Source: Septoria linicola
Taxonomy: Eukaryota > Ascomycota > Dothideomycetes > Mycosphaerellales > Mycosphaerellaceae
Length of the DNA: 64,000 bases
Reading direction: 5' to 3'
Assembly (NCBI GenBank): GCA_024114885.1
Contig: CP099420.1
Location: forward strand, 3,162,001-3,226,000
The translations under genes and the position numbers were made by a program. The notes beneath the pieces are model-generated. The model worked only from the letters and a program-made list of their open reading frames with translations. It had not been told where the DNA came from and made no database searches. Shown here piece after piece: positions 1 through 11,167 of this stretch (position 1 is its first letter; each line of letters opens with the position of its first letter).

Positions 1-249
1 AGGTCGAGCAACCTCGCGCATACCTTGTTGGATTGGAGCAGGAAGCGCGACCCCCCGCTCCAGCTGAGCCATGTCCTTGTTATGGGCATTGCGTTTACGC
101 ACAATTTTGGTGATGATGTAAACGCATGCAATGAGTATCACCGATAGTCCGCAAGCCAGACCAATGATCCAGGCGGAAACTCCAGTGGCGGCCACTGCAC
201 CTTGTCGAGGCACGATATTTGCATGCTGTCTAAGCACGTGTCGCGTCAT
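1..249 (-). CDS. Partial single-pass membrane protein, cut by left edge
   Basis: An open frame of 83 codons runs from an ATG at 249 off the left edge. Residues about 24-48 form one strongly hydrophobic segment (WIIGLACGLSVILIACVYII), followed at once by a basic stop-transfer patch (KIVRKRN), so the piece looks like a transmembrane anchor with a cytoplasmic tail starting near residue 49. The first 23 residues are short and polar, so the ATG at 249 may lie inside a later exon of a longer gene. A GTATGC string near position 12 could be a splice donor. No family can be assigned from this fragment. Confidence 0.5.
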   Translation of the reverse strand, partial: MTRHVLRQHANIVPRQGAVAATGVSAWIIGLACGLSVILIACVYIITKIVRKRNAHNKDMAQLERGVALPAPIQQGMREVARP

Positions 250-2013
250 GTTCGCGAGCCTCTATATGATGTCTCGGGAAATCCAGACTCCAGAGGCCAG
301 TATCGCGTGAGGCCGTTTGTCGTTTAGATCCTCCTTCTCGTTGGCACGCTGTAGCTCATCGCAGGCCTGTCGTTCATCAACGTCGTTGCAAATTGCAAGA
401 ACGCGCAAGGCGCACGGCACTCGGAAACTGGTGTATCGTTCGCTGTTGTGAACAGATGCGCCCTGGTATGCGGCCCGTTGCTACGGGCGGAAATGTTGGA
501 ATGTGAGTTGAATGACTTCGCTCACGTGGTGACCTCTGAATACCGAGCGTTTCCTCTCCGCAATGTCGTTAGCAAATTAAATTATTCGTCGTTGTATCTT
601 AAAGAGAGTGATCTTGAGACAGAAATGAGAGAACGAGCGTTGTAACTGTAGAAGAAATGAGCGTGGTGGTTTACAAAACATTAGAAGGAGGGTAAGGACT
701 GGCTGGCGAGCAGTCTTGGAGGCGAGCAACGCTCAACGAAGTCGTTACATCGTCTTCATCTTATTCCTACCGTGTCGCCTTGCCCTCGTCGCTTCTCTCG
801 GGCTGTCCAGAGAACGGCGATGGTACATTGCGACGAAGACGATGACATTCTGTGGAGAATCTCCAACGGAGAGATGAGATTATCCAACGTCTGGCAAAAT
901 TGGATGAGGCGCTCATCTCGAGTATATGAACAGCCAGATCTCCCAGCAGGTCGCAGGAGAAAAGAGTGCTGGATCCATGGTGTTGAGTGTAAGTCTGTGG
1001 TCGTCAGGAGAGAAAGAGCCACCAAGCGGATGCCGGGATGTGTCAGCCATCCAATCACGACGCGCCAGCCACATCACACGTCTGCGAACTATGCTAACTA
1101 GATGGCGCTCATCTACCGCCTTTGAGAGTCTTGCGCGGGCCTTGCGAGCTCTAGTCAACAATTGTCAGCAGCTTTTAGAAGCAGCAGCATATAAGGATTG
1201 TGCTTGTTGTCGCGCCAAGAGGAGCACGGTATGCATGGCTGCATGCAACGACTTTACTCGAGGCACAAGACAGAGCTCAATATCGGAACCTATGGAGGCG
1301 ACACGGAGACAGACGCGTCCTGGACCTCAAGACGCGAAGCGCAGCACCAGTTCGATTTCAATGCCGGCAGCTGTAATCTCTTCGCCATTTAATGCCAGAG
1401 TACCATGGGCCAGACTCCGCATGATCGATTGGCAGTTGGACCACTACCGATACCAATCTCGTGTTGACGGAGCTGAAGCCCGCGCTCAGTCTTTCGCTAC
1501 GCTGCATCTATACGCTCTGAGCAGCGCCATCCGGCTTGCGTGCTTTTTGGTAGGTTGCTGGATTGACTTTCTTCCGTGCAGAGAACACGCCAATTCACGC
1601 GCGCGGCTTCGAGGACCTTTACGGCGACTGTTGTTTGCGAGGCACTGTTGTTTCAGATCGCAGAAGATGCGGCCTCCTTGGTTGCATGTCACGCGGAATC
1701 ACATAAGCGCACAGCCTCGTATACGTTGACCGAATGTGCAGTCACACTGTTTAATTGCAAGCCTGGCTCTCGTCTACAATCTTGAGTTACGAGCGAGCTA
1801 GCCTGAGGCTTAGCTCCAGTGCATCGCGATGGTGTCTACAGTCATCTTCAAGCATAGCGCTTCCACCTGCCCGGGACTGCACAAGATCTGTACGCACAGA
1901 CGTGTAAGCATCAGTTCAAGACACTGCCCAGTATCTTCTCGGCCTTCGACAGCGCCACCGCTTCAAGCAAGTGCTCCCACGAGTTGCCATCTTTCTGGCG
2001 ACGCAGTCCCTGT
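250..2013. other. Intergenic stretch without a convincing gene
   Basis: Several open frames occur here (the longest, 926-1729 on the plus strand, is 267 codons), but their translations are rich in Arg, Cys and Ser, lack recognisable domains and overlap open frames on the other strand. I see no splice-connected coding structure, repeat or RNA gene. Confidence 0.5.
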
Positions 2014-2735
2014 TCACACAGAGGTGTTGGGCATAAGACGGCTAGCTACCGCCATCGAGTACTCGCACCAGCTCTGATCTTGTACCAGTCCTCTGTCTGC
2101 AAACACGTTCTTCAAGCTATGCAATTGGTCCTCCAAGTCGTGCACCCAGCTGTGAATCGTAGAGCCGGGTATCGTGACAGCTACGATGTTATCAACTTCA
2201 AATGCCACAGACTTGCGTCGCACATCCTTCATCAAGACTAGCTGCTCCAATAGCTCGAACGTCTCGACTTTGCGCTTGTCTGTGAGGTATCGAGACTCTG
2301 TCATTACAAGTGACTGGAGCTCGCCCTTCTCCATGTCTTGTCGATTGGCGTATGACCAGCCAGGATGGAACTTGCTGATGACGAAGCGTACAGTGACTGT
2401 GCGTAGTTGTTTCCTATTACGAGTTGACAAGGACTTGAGCCAGTTCATGGATGTGAACATTGCATGTTGAGGTGTAATGACTCGGAAATGGTTCTTGGCA
2501 TAGAACAGCTTGGTCGCCTCGGCTCGAATCTGTTTGCAGGTCTGGAGGAGTCCCGGAACGAATGCGCCTCTGTTCTTGCTGGCATCGACCATGACTTCTG
2601 CCGATATTAGAGCTGCTTCGTAGATCAGATCGCGAAGCTCGCCTGCGTCAAGTCAGCTCATGCTCAACTGCACGCTCTGCACAAATGATGCATATGCTTA
2701 CGAGGCAGTCTCTCGAGCAACGTGCAACTCGCCAT
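2014..2735 (-). CDS. 2EXR/F-box-like fungal protein
   Basis: Two exons, 2735-2702 and 2642-2014, separated by a 59-nt intron (GTAAGC...GCAG), encode 220 residues. Splicing restores the motif LPRELRDLIYEAAL at about residues 10-23, followed by LLQTCKQIRAEATKLFY. This is the hallmark of the fungal 2EXR / F-box-like family, whose members start with a short LPxELRxxIY helix and continue with a conserved CRxxRxEA-type helix. Their molecular role is mostly unknown; they are often abundant and variable in Dothideomycetes. The start ATG lies in a good context (ACCATGG). Without the intron the frame meets a stop just upstream of the motif, so the short first exon is well supported. Confidence 0.75.
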
Positions 2736-3743
2736 GGTGGCTCCAGAAGTCTGCTGTGCTTTGTTACGCAGGTCTCTACTACATTTGAAAGAAGTGCACA
2801 GAGTGCCATCACGCAGAAAATTGCCAGCGCCATGCCAATTCCATGAAAATCACTCATCTTACCAAGAAGAGACTTGTCACCACATTTGACGCCGTCAGTT
2901 CGTCATTACCTGGCATGATCAGACGGGAAGCTGCATAGATCTCCACTGCGCTGTTTGCAAGTGGATATGTTGAGCTGCCACATCTTGCCCAAGAACAAGG
3001 TGGGCGAAGGCGACTCTAATGAGCAGAGGGTAGTCTTCCTCTTTTGCTCAAGATGTGGCGGGCTTATTGGCACAGCCTCTTGTGCACATCGCAGATTCTC
3101 ATTCTTGTGTCACCGGCATGGCTTCCAGAGCCTACGCTTCTGGAAAGTTGTCAAGCCTTGTCCATCTCCAAACGGCGGAAGTCTCAGCCGGTTTCACGGG
3201 TAGCAGCATTTCGCACCTCGCCAGCTCTTCTGACTCTCAACGATTGAAGAATGAGCCAATCGTGCAATAAAGCTGCGTTTGATCTGCCAAGGGCGTCGTC
3301 GCGGTTCGAAGATGGAGTTGGTTGGGATTGTCTATCACACGTCGGACGAGTTTGGCGATTACGATATGTGAAGGTCCCGTTTGATCAGATCGTGTGAAAG
3401 CGATGCTCCATACCAGACCTACGGCGGCATCGTAGACACAGCTATGTTGTGCTCAGGCACATCGATGAGCAACAGTGATGACAGATCCTGTACAATGGTA
3501 GTCGGTAATCCCGAGCGTTCGATACCATGGCCAAATACAGTCGCTGCAATGCAATGTCACCTCACGAACCGTAGATCGTCAGGAAGCCAGGAGTATCGTG
3601 ACACCATTCTCGTACTTTGACGCGCTACAAAAGGAAGCTCAAAGATCATCTTGGGAGACGAAGTCGTACAATATCGTAGTGCTCGTGTTGTCGGGCCGGC
3701 GCGAAGGCCTATATTTGGCCTTGCCTTGCGCTGGCGTGGCCAC
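2736..3743. other. Intergenic stretch left of the transposon
   Basis: Only short, mutually overlapping open frames are present and none resembles a known protein. Base composition is normal for the window up to the transposon edge at 3744. Confidence 0.5.
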
Positions 3744-3745
3744 TA

Positions 3746-3790
3746 ACGTGTTTGATAGGTTGGTGCATCAGATAGGTTGGTGCATCAACT
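3746..3790 (+). repeat. Left terminal inverted repeat of the first transposon
   Basis: 45 bp beginning ACGTGTTTGATAGG. It contains a perfect tandem duplication of a 17-bp unit (GATAGGTTGGTGCATCA, twice in a row), which may be the transposase binding site in two copies. Confidence 0.9.
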
Positions 3791-3842
3791 TTACGAGGTG
3801 GATAACTTCAATCATTGATTTCTTAGGCTATAGGTATCAGAA

Positions 3843-5471
3843 CTATACTAAAGTTGGATCAATTGAATCCTCAGAAGTCACTTTATTCAATGGACAGGCC
3901 CTTGAGTTGTGACCTAGAATGCCACACCTGCTACAGGTTAGTTTAGCCCTTAGCACCTTATCTAGCTGATTAACCATCTGCATTGCTAATTAAGCCTATG
4001 ATTGAGCTATGTCTCTAGCAGCCAATTCATTAGTGTCAATTCCAAGAGTAAGCTTAATTTTCTTCCTTAGAGCCCTATAAGACTATAATTCTTAAATAAT
4101 AGTCTTTATATTATTATATTCAGCCTATAGTAATGATATTAAAGCGTATGACCTTTTGAACCCTTTTGATAGCTTATCTACTACGTTAAGGATCAAAGTT
4201 AGTAAGCTATTCTAACGGTTAAGAAGGATGTCCTTAATCTTGTTTATCTACCTCTTAACCTATCTTAGATCCTAAGGGGTATTTAGAGTATCTAATAAAT
4301 AAGGTAGTAGTAGAGTTAGTATTTTATAACATAGTGTCAGCTTAGATAACATAGCCTATAGATCTAGTAGTAATAAGCCTAAGCCTCTAAAGGCACCTCT
4401 AATCGTATTTAGGGTAAATATAGCCTTATAGGTAGGCCTAAACTCTAGAAGGAAGTCTTCCTTAATTAGGTAGTAGTATCTAACTATACTAAGCCTTTGG
4501 ATTCTAGCTGAATATACCTTTTTCAATAGACTAAAACAGCTAATATCTAGTAGCTATAATAGGTAACTTGAATAGGGTAGTATATAGAGGGTAATAATGC
4601 CTTGTTAATTATAGAATAACTTAAACTCTAGTATTATATAGCTGTTATAGCTATCTAGAATTAGTAGCCTCTTCTAACTAATAGTCCTATGCTTAGTATA
4701 GTTATTAAAGTACTAAATCTACTAGAATAAATAATTAAAGGAAGTCTAGCCTTTTAGACTAACTCCTAGCTTCTATATTAGTAGAAGGTTATAGAACTAG
4801 GCCCTATTTATTTCCTTGCTAGAGAAGATAATATATAGAGGTACTAACTAGCCTTCTATATTAATATAGGCGATAACTATCTACTACTACGTTAAATTAG
4901 AAACCAAGGCCTTTAGTCGCTACCTACGCTCTATAGTAGTAACAACTATAGTATTCTAATAGTGTCTAAGGCGGAATCCACTCTTATCAAAGTTGTATAT
5001 ATTATACTATATAATTCCATAGTAGGTAATTATGTTCTAAACGAGCCTAAACTACTCTATAATAACCTTAGGATCCTTATTCTTTACTCTTTAATTCGAT
5101 AGCCTTTGTGATAGCCGTGTTTCTAGGCCTAGATAGCGTTTAATAAAGTTATAGGCCTATCGCTGTCTAACCTCTTTTCTAGAGCGTACTCTAAGGATTA
5201 AAGAAGCCTAGGCACGGATAACAGGCTATATTAGCGAATAACCACGTGAATCCAGGTCTAATATCCTCTAATAAACCACCTCTTCTTCAATAGGCGTTAA
5301 GGCTCTGTTACTATGTGGTGTACTAGCGAGTGGAGGCGTGCCTTTAACTCTACGGTTAACAGTGGAATATTTGACTCTATAAGCAGCTGCAGCGCGTCGC
5401 ACGCTTGGAAAACGACCTGATCGGTAGTCACGAACAGCATACTGAATAGCCTGTTCGTTTGGAGGTGTCAT
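3843..5471 (-). pseudogene. Degenerate pogo/Fot1 transposase with HTH and CCHC knuckle
   Basis: The frame starts at an ATG at 5471 and ends at a TAG at 3845-3843, exactly 543 codons with no net indel, but it holds many internal stops in the middle. The first 67 codons (5471-5271) are clean and encode a psq-type helix-turn-helix (AAAAYRVKYSTVNRRVKG). After the first TAG at 5268-5270 the reading continues R-I-L-D-L-D-S-R-G in the same frame, as in Fot1 proteins, with stops where Gln codons (CAA/CAG) would be expected. The last about 40 codons are again clean and carry a zinc knuckle C-x2-C-x4-H-x4-C. The catalytic DDE region is destroyed, so the copy cannot be autonomous. Confidence 0.85.
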
Positions 5472-5528
5472 CGCGTAAGATAGTAGAATAATGGACGCGT
5501 TTAATGGTAGTGGTAGATACGAGACGGA

Positions 5529-5573
5529 AGTTGATGCACGAACCTATCTGATGCACCAACCTATCAAACACGT
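5529..5573 (-). repeat. Right terminal inverted repeat of the first transposon
   Basis: Reverse complement of the left repeat with one difference (a C where the left copy has G, in the inner 17-bp unit). The adjacent TA at 5574-5575 is the target-site copy. Confidence 0.9.
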
Positions 5574-5575
5574 TA

Positions 5576-7490
5576 GTATCTGTGCTCTGCAGACACTATT
5601 CTTCGATCCTTGTTGAACGTCATGATCACACGACGGACGTACAGCGATGAGAACTCCACTATGCTCTGTGCTTTGTGTTCGTGCGAGATATTCCAGAGAT
5701 AGGGCAGCAGCTATGGTCCGGGGAGGAATGTTCGGCGGCATGCATATAAGCCAGGCATCGTATCACCAACTCTTCTCCCAGCAACGTGGGCGAGCGGTCA
5801 AAGAGGAACCGTATTGTGGAGGCAGGAGAGTTTCTTGTCCGCACTGCATATGCGAGAGCTCATTGCCGTTTGCAGGTAGATTTGCGAGTCGTGCCATTGA
5901 GGTGGACTGAGCAATTTATGGTACATAGACTAGTGAGGTGAGCTTCTATCGTGGTACAACAATGTTAACACAGCAGCAGTGCGGGAGCACGCGATGAGTT
6001 ATGCCACGATTCATGTTGAGACGATACAGAGATGTTGAATGCACGAATGACAACTGCATCTTCCTCAATCGCCGATATAGCCACAGCCAAGAAGGAGAAA
6101 ATAGGCATCGTGAGGATTGAGTTCATCTTCCCGCTGCAGAGAAGCACGCCGTCTCCTCCTCGTCCCACAGCATTCAAGCAGGAATGACGAAGAACATCGG
6201 GAAGTCCACGTTTCAAGCGGGTCGTCAGATGCCGTCGCTGCGACAATTCGAGAAACGCTTGCTGTGATGCAACGCTATTGGGGCGATGTCGAGGTGTCTC
6301 GTATTGCAGTTTAGGTGTGCTGAACAATCCCATTGGACGAGTGACCTTTGAACCGTTCTCGTTACTGGTAATAGCGTGAGTCTGCTCAACATCCATCTCC
6401 TTATAGGCATAGCCACCTGCATGGCCTGCGAGCATTAATTATCATCACTTTATTCGTCAAACCCCTCTTTGGAGCTCTATTCTGGATAAACACATCAATT
6501 ACACCTTGCGATATCTCTTGGGTGAGTGGACACGCTGCAGCACTCCCGACCCGCAAAGGCACGCACAGGCGGCATCGTATACCGGTGGACTCGTGCGTGC
6601 AGCGTACAGGCGACGAGATCTGTTCGTGGTGAGCTTTGCGGCGACGATTGGCCTCCTCTTGGCCGGGTTTTCCTATAGTGCAGCGGGAGGCGTGCTGCCA
6701 CGAGCAACACAACGGGGCTAGCGAGAAGCTAACATCTCGTCTGCAGTCCAAGCAGGCTGGGCCTCTTTGCTCTAAGCGCATTGCACCACTTTGCCGCGGA
6801 GGAGAGAGCGAGGGATAGAGCAGCGGTATAAGCGTATAAGCAAGGGTCGGTCCAGTCGGGCCTTCATCATTCGAGCGTCAGGACAAAGTCGCGCCGAACA
6901 AATTTCTGCGGCCTTCTGCGAGACAGAAAAGTAGCACCCGTCTATCTCGCTATCTGCTGTGCTCTGCTGCCGATCACTGTATCCTTATCTCAGAACGAAC
7001 CACACCGAACCGCACGCCTCACGCCGACCGCTGCTTGCTGCGTGCAGGATAACCATCTGCATCCGAGAGAAACGTGCATCGTCCCACAATCATACCCTGG
7101 CCCTGGTCCACGATAGCGAGCGACACTACTGCGATATCCACCAGCGCGCACAAAGTCCACCTTGCGCGGGAGCGAGGAGACGAGACGACATCCCTCCTGC
7201 CACTACTAGAAGACGCGTCTGCAGTCCTCGACGACTCGAACAGTCGTCAGCAGCAATTGTTGTTGTTGTTGTCCGTGTGCATTGCGCATTGCTGGTCCAG
7301 CTGAGCTCAACGGGTCAGACAGACGTTTGCGCTCTTTGAAACACTTTCCACCCCGCAGGTGAGATCAGACACGGCTGAGACCACGATCCAGTGCGAACAA
7401 AGGCCTTGCACCACGTCTCCCGTCGCCTTGTCCGAGTCCACACCTCGCTCAACCCACATTACACAGCTGTTATATCCTCGACGGTGACCG
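5576..7490. other. Intergenic stretch and upstream region of the next gene
   Basis: No frame here has a recognisable domain; the longest (5965-6435, minus) looks non-coding by composition. The last 500 bases are rich in C and CA repeats with little coding character and probably hold the promoter and a long 5' leader of the gene at 7491. Confidence 0.5.
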
Positions 7491-8639
7491 ATGGCGACGC
7501 AAGTAGTCGCGATGCATCGCAAACCACTTCCTACCCGTCGGCACCCGGACGCCGCTCCCTCGTCTTTTAATAATGCCCAAACGCCGAAGCTACCGCCGCA
7601 GCAACATGGGACTTCACATTCACGAGCGCGCACCAACAGCTCTGGAGTAATGCCCATTTACAATACTTCGCACTCGCCGCCGCTGCCCAGCACCTCATCG
7701 GCCTACAGCATGACGCAACAGCAGCCGCAACCGCAACAACAACAATATGCCCCACAGCCAAGTCAGCAAAGACGAACATTGTCCAATGCCACTTCTTCGA
7801 CATCCTCCAGCAACACCAACCTCAACCGAGCGCCCACGAATTCAAACTATAGCACTGCGGCTAGTGTGAGGCGCTCCACTTCTTCGCGGAGCAACTCCTC
7901 CATCTCCCCCACATCATATGTAGCACTCATGCGCAAGCAAAAGGCTACGGTGTGGTGCGATCGAGCGCAGCATGAAGACCCTCGCATACTGGTCGCGCAG
8001 AGACAAGCACGCATGAGAGCTGCAGCGGAAGTGGCGGGCGGGCAGAGTTACACTGCGGCATCACGGACGAGTACGAGCAGTTCCGGCATGGTTGGAGGCG
8101 TACGCAGCAAGATCAGGCATCATGGCGCTCCCAAAGCAAGTGCATACAAGACAGCAATGCTCGGAGGTGCAGGTGTGCCCATGCGTTTGTCAGCGTCAGA
8201 GGTCGATGATGGGAATAACAGTGATGAGGACACTGGCGGCCGATACCATGTTAGGAACGGTAGTGCGAGAAGCAATGGTAGCGGTAGTGCACGAAGGGGC
8301 CACAGTCACCTCAATCCAAATTACAGCAATGGCAACACGCCGCCTGGTGTCAGTCCTGTCGATAGCATCGGCGAGGAAGAAACACCCATGCCCAGAGAAG
8401 GCTCAATACAAGGGGACGACTACTTCAACCAGATTGGTGGTGATGGGGGAAGCGGAAGCAGTGAAGAGAAGTTTGGCGACGTTGGTGGGCTTCCCACGAG
8501 AAAGATCACGGCTGAAGAACAGATACGGCAGCAGCAAAGTAATGCCGACGACCTCAGGCGAAGAGGCAGCGTCGATGAGAGAACGATGACAATGAGCGGT
8601 CCGCGGTTGTTCGTCGCTAATCCCGACCTGAGCGACTGA
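7491..8639 (+). CDS. Conserved ascomycete protein, low-complexity, unknown function
   Basis: A single uninterrupted frame of 382 residues. The sequence is mostly low complexity: Gln/Pro tract at about 76-93, Ser/Thr/Asn-rich stretches at 95-140, Gly/Ser/Asn-rich at 245-330. One compact block, about residues 140-182 (starting SPTSYVALMRKQKATVWCDR and continuing with DPR and RQARMRAAAE), has the look of a genuinely conserved domain with Trp and Cys; I associate it with uncharacterised proteins of filamentous ascomycetes but cannot name a function. No signal peptide or membrane segment is visible. The disordered make-up suggests a regulatory or scaffold protein; that is inference. Confidence 0.75.
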   Translation: MATQVVAMHRKPLPTRRHPDAAPSSFNNAQTPKLPPQQHGTSHSRARTNSSGVMPIYNTSHSPPLPSTSSAYSMTQQQPQPQQQQYAPQPSQQRRTLSNATSSTSSSNTNLNRAPTNSNYSTAASVRRSTSSRSNSSISPTSYVALMRKQKATVWCDRAQHEDPRILVAQRQARMRAAAEVAGGQSYTAASRTSTSSSGMVGGVRSKIRHHGAPKASAYKTAMLGGAGVPMRLSASEVDDGNNSDEDTGGRYHVRNGSARSNGSGSARRGHSHLNPNYSNGNTPPGVSPVDSIGEEETPMPREGSIQGDDYFNQIGGDGGSGSSEEKFGDVGGLPTRKITAEEQIRQQQSNADDLRRRGSVDERTMTMSGPRLFVANPDLSD

Positions 8640-9508
8640 GTATTGCAGAGAATAGACATTGGCGGCGCCACAGTACGGTGCTAGGAATCGCCATCACTGG
8701 CTAGGTGTGTTTTGGTTGTTTTGAGAGGCAGCGTTTGCCATACGCCTCCTACTATATCTGGGCGTGTGATTTGGTGTGCAGCGTTTTGCGTTGGATATAC
8801 CACAGCATGGAAATCTGGAATGGTATTGCAGTATGAGACTGCTTACACTTTGACCCTTCACTGCGCGCGAGTTGCCTTTCCTTGTCTACACTCGTGCATT
8901 GCACATCAGGTTTTGGTGCATACAATTGGTGCAAAAGAGGCCTGCTGGGAAAAGGCCCAAATTGGATACAGCATACTGATATCTTACAGAATTCATGGAG
9001 CGGCCCATCACTCGGCGCGATATGAACAGCCAGGCCCTCATCCAGGCATGCAGGGACGATCGTGGATGACGACCTTTGAGGAGAGGCATCGGGTAGCAGA
9101 GCAGTTTCCAATGGTCGTGTCCTGAAGGGCTATCATGTGTCCAAGTCGAGCAACGGCTTCATTGGACTTTGTCCATCTCACTGCGCAGCCGTTATAGAGC
9201 CTAGCGGCATGAGATATATGTCCACTCAGGAAGCTGAGTGCCCAGCAGTCTTTGGAGTTGGATCCTCTCAGAGCGAGAACACAGTCGAACGGTGAGCGAG
9301 AGGAAGGAGCGGTCGACGGGACTTCGTGCCTGCTTCACTTCAGCCTGCATAACCGCTGACAGGGATGCACCCTCCCGCGCGAGCTCCGCCATCAACAAAG
9401 AACAACTTTGCTCTTTGCTCAACTTAGACACAACTACAGATACAACCCGAAAGTGCGAGCGAGTTCTTTACAAGTGAACACCGATTTCTGTACCAGATTC
9501 CGTAAGCA
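8640..9508. other. Intergenic stretch, no gene seen
   Basis: Short overlapping open frames only, with no domain, RNA gene or repeat recognised. Confidence 0.5.
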
Positions 9509-10795
9509 ATGGTGCACTTGAAGCTGTACATACCACAACTGACATCCGACGCAGCTCTCGTCAACATGCAGACGTGCACTTCCATCGGTGATCATCGCAG
9601 TCACATCGCACAGCTCGATCGTCAACAGGCCCATCGTCTATCGCAGATGGGAATGGTGAGACTGTTACACTGTCTGGCTGACGCATGTGACTGACTCCTG
9701 ACAAACAGACATCTCAGCCGCCACCGATCCATACTGGCTTCGAATTGCAGCCACCACCTCTGGAGTACCTGGACAGGAATCTAGCGCAGCTTCGAGGCAA
9801 CACTTTCCAGCGTGTCCGTCGTGACCTTCGCAAGTTCTACGGTGGGAGCACACCACTAGTGACCGATGATCTCGTGCGGGATCTAATCCGTGAGAGTATC
9901 GCATGGTGTACTCTGGAGGCCAAGACTGCGTGCAGCAATATGTGCTTGAAGTGTTCGGAAGAGAAGGGCTACTGCCACTCGCGTCCGGTCTGCACTGAGA
10001 GCCTGCTGCGTGAGGAGCCCTGTGTCCGCATCGCATGTCAGCACGTTTAACTGGTGAAGTGTAATCGGCCCTCCACGTGCCCGTATATCCACTTCGAAGA
10101 GGTTTATACGGCAATCCAGTCACTAGCGCAGGCACCTCGGTCGCTACCTGGCTTTATCTGGCTCGAGCGATCGCAACACCAGGACTTGGGCAAGGCACAA
10201 GATCGCAAGATCTTGGCATCGCGTCCGACCACAACCGGAGACAGTCCTGTCAAGATCTCTAAGATCCTTCCCATCATGGAGCCTGGTGCAGGGAAAGACT
10301 TCTTCTGGCACCGGATCGCAGCTATTCAGGAGGCCGAATTCGATCGACTCAAGGCTGGGGGCTGGCGGGTCGCGATAATCGCAAGCAAGAGAGACTTGGA
10401 GACTGTCTTCCCATTCCTGCTAGATGCCCACACGGATATAGACAGCCTCATCGCAGACGGTCGAGAATGCTGCCGCGCACACGCTGATGAGGTCGCATTG
10501 GGCCAGCACCTTAAGCACACAGGCAAGGCTCTATCGCAATACCTCGATAACCACTATCGCACCGCTACGTTGGAGAGGGGCTGACTTCTCGGTCAAATAC
10601 TCGCGCTGGGACCAGGGGCCGGCTCAGTCAGTGCTACCTCCGCGAAATTTTGGTCGCCAGACGAGTGTGGATCATAATGGCCTGGATGCGGATGCGCGGC
10701 GGGCGATTGTTGAGGGCTGGAGATATCGCAAGCGCCACTTAATTGCAGAGCAGCGGCGCAAGGACTTGGCTTCACGTCGTGATGGTGGGAGGTGA
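9509..10795 (+). pseudogene. Broken CCCH zinc-finger protein gene
   Basis: An ATG at 9509 opens an exon (9509-9655) joined through a 53-nt intron (GTGAGA...ACAG, 9656-9708) to a long frame. That frame is stopped by a TAA at 10048-10050 yet continues in the same register to 10584. Reading through the TAA gives a perfect C-x7-C-x5-C-x3-H zinc finger (from ACQHV through KCNRPSTCPYIH), with the stop where a CAA Gln codon would fit. At about 10570 coding potential jumps from this frame (ending TLERG-stop) to another (LRWRGADFSVKYSRW, open to 10795), implying a small indel. Weak similarity in style continues past 10795. I infer a gene with one nonsense and at least one frameshift lesion; the intact family is not identified. 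Confidence 0.5.
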
Positions 10796-11167
10796 TTGGT
10801 GCTCGCAGGGCGGAGACATCGCAAGCAGCAGTGGCGCGAGAATGATAGGGCATCACGTATATAAGAGGTCGAGGTTGTAGAGATGCTGGGCCTGGATGTC
10901 GTTGAGCAGGAGATTGCATTCTATCGCAATGCAGTTACTAGGCGTGCAGGACACGTAAAGAAAGATTGGCCAAGCACCACAGGGTAGACGACACTCAATA
11001 CCACAAAGTCACCCATGTCAACGTGACTCCTCCGTCCCTGTCTTTGTGCTCCTGCTTCATAAAGGGGTCGTGAAGAATGGTAAGAAGGATGGCTCGGTCC
11101 TGAAGTTTCGATCGCTAACATGAAATCTATCAACAGTACTGCGCAGCAAATAGACTAGGTACCCATA
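10796..11167. other. Intergenic; possible tail of the broken CCCH gene
   Basis: Short charged reading pieces (for example RRRHRKQQWREND in about 10803-10850) suggest the decayed gene upstream may extend to about 10930. Nothing else is recognised. Confidence 0.3.

Larger units (their letters stand above)
3746..5573 (-). mobile_element. pogo/Fot1-type DNA transposon, RIP-damaged
   Basis: The 1828-bp element is bounded by 45-bp terminal inverted repeats (3746-3790 and 5529-5573) that differ at a single base, and is flanked by a TA dinucleotide on each side (3744-3745 and 5574-5575), as expected of Tc1/mariner-pogo target-site duplication. Inside lies one minus-strand transposase frame. The middle of the element (about 4040-5235) is extremely rich in TpA and almost devoid of CpA/TpG, the signature of RIP, while both ends and the outer parts of the transposase keep normal composition. 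The length is typical of Fot1-like elements. Confidence 0.92.

Noticed and set aside
926..1729. 267-codon open frame on the plus strand
   Set aside because: Composition (many Arg, Ser, Cys), overlapping antisense frames and lack of any domain suggest a chance frame in GC-rich DNA.
3598..3912. Open frame crossing the left transposon end
   Set aside because: It spans the target site and inverted repeat, so it mixes host and transposon sequence and cannot be a real gene.
5965..6435. 156-codon minus-strand frame
   Set aside because: No domain and no coding-like codon pattern; other frames in the same place are equally open.
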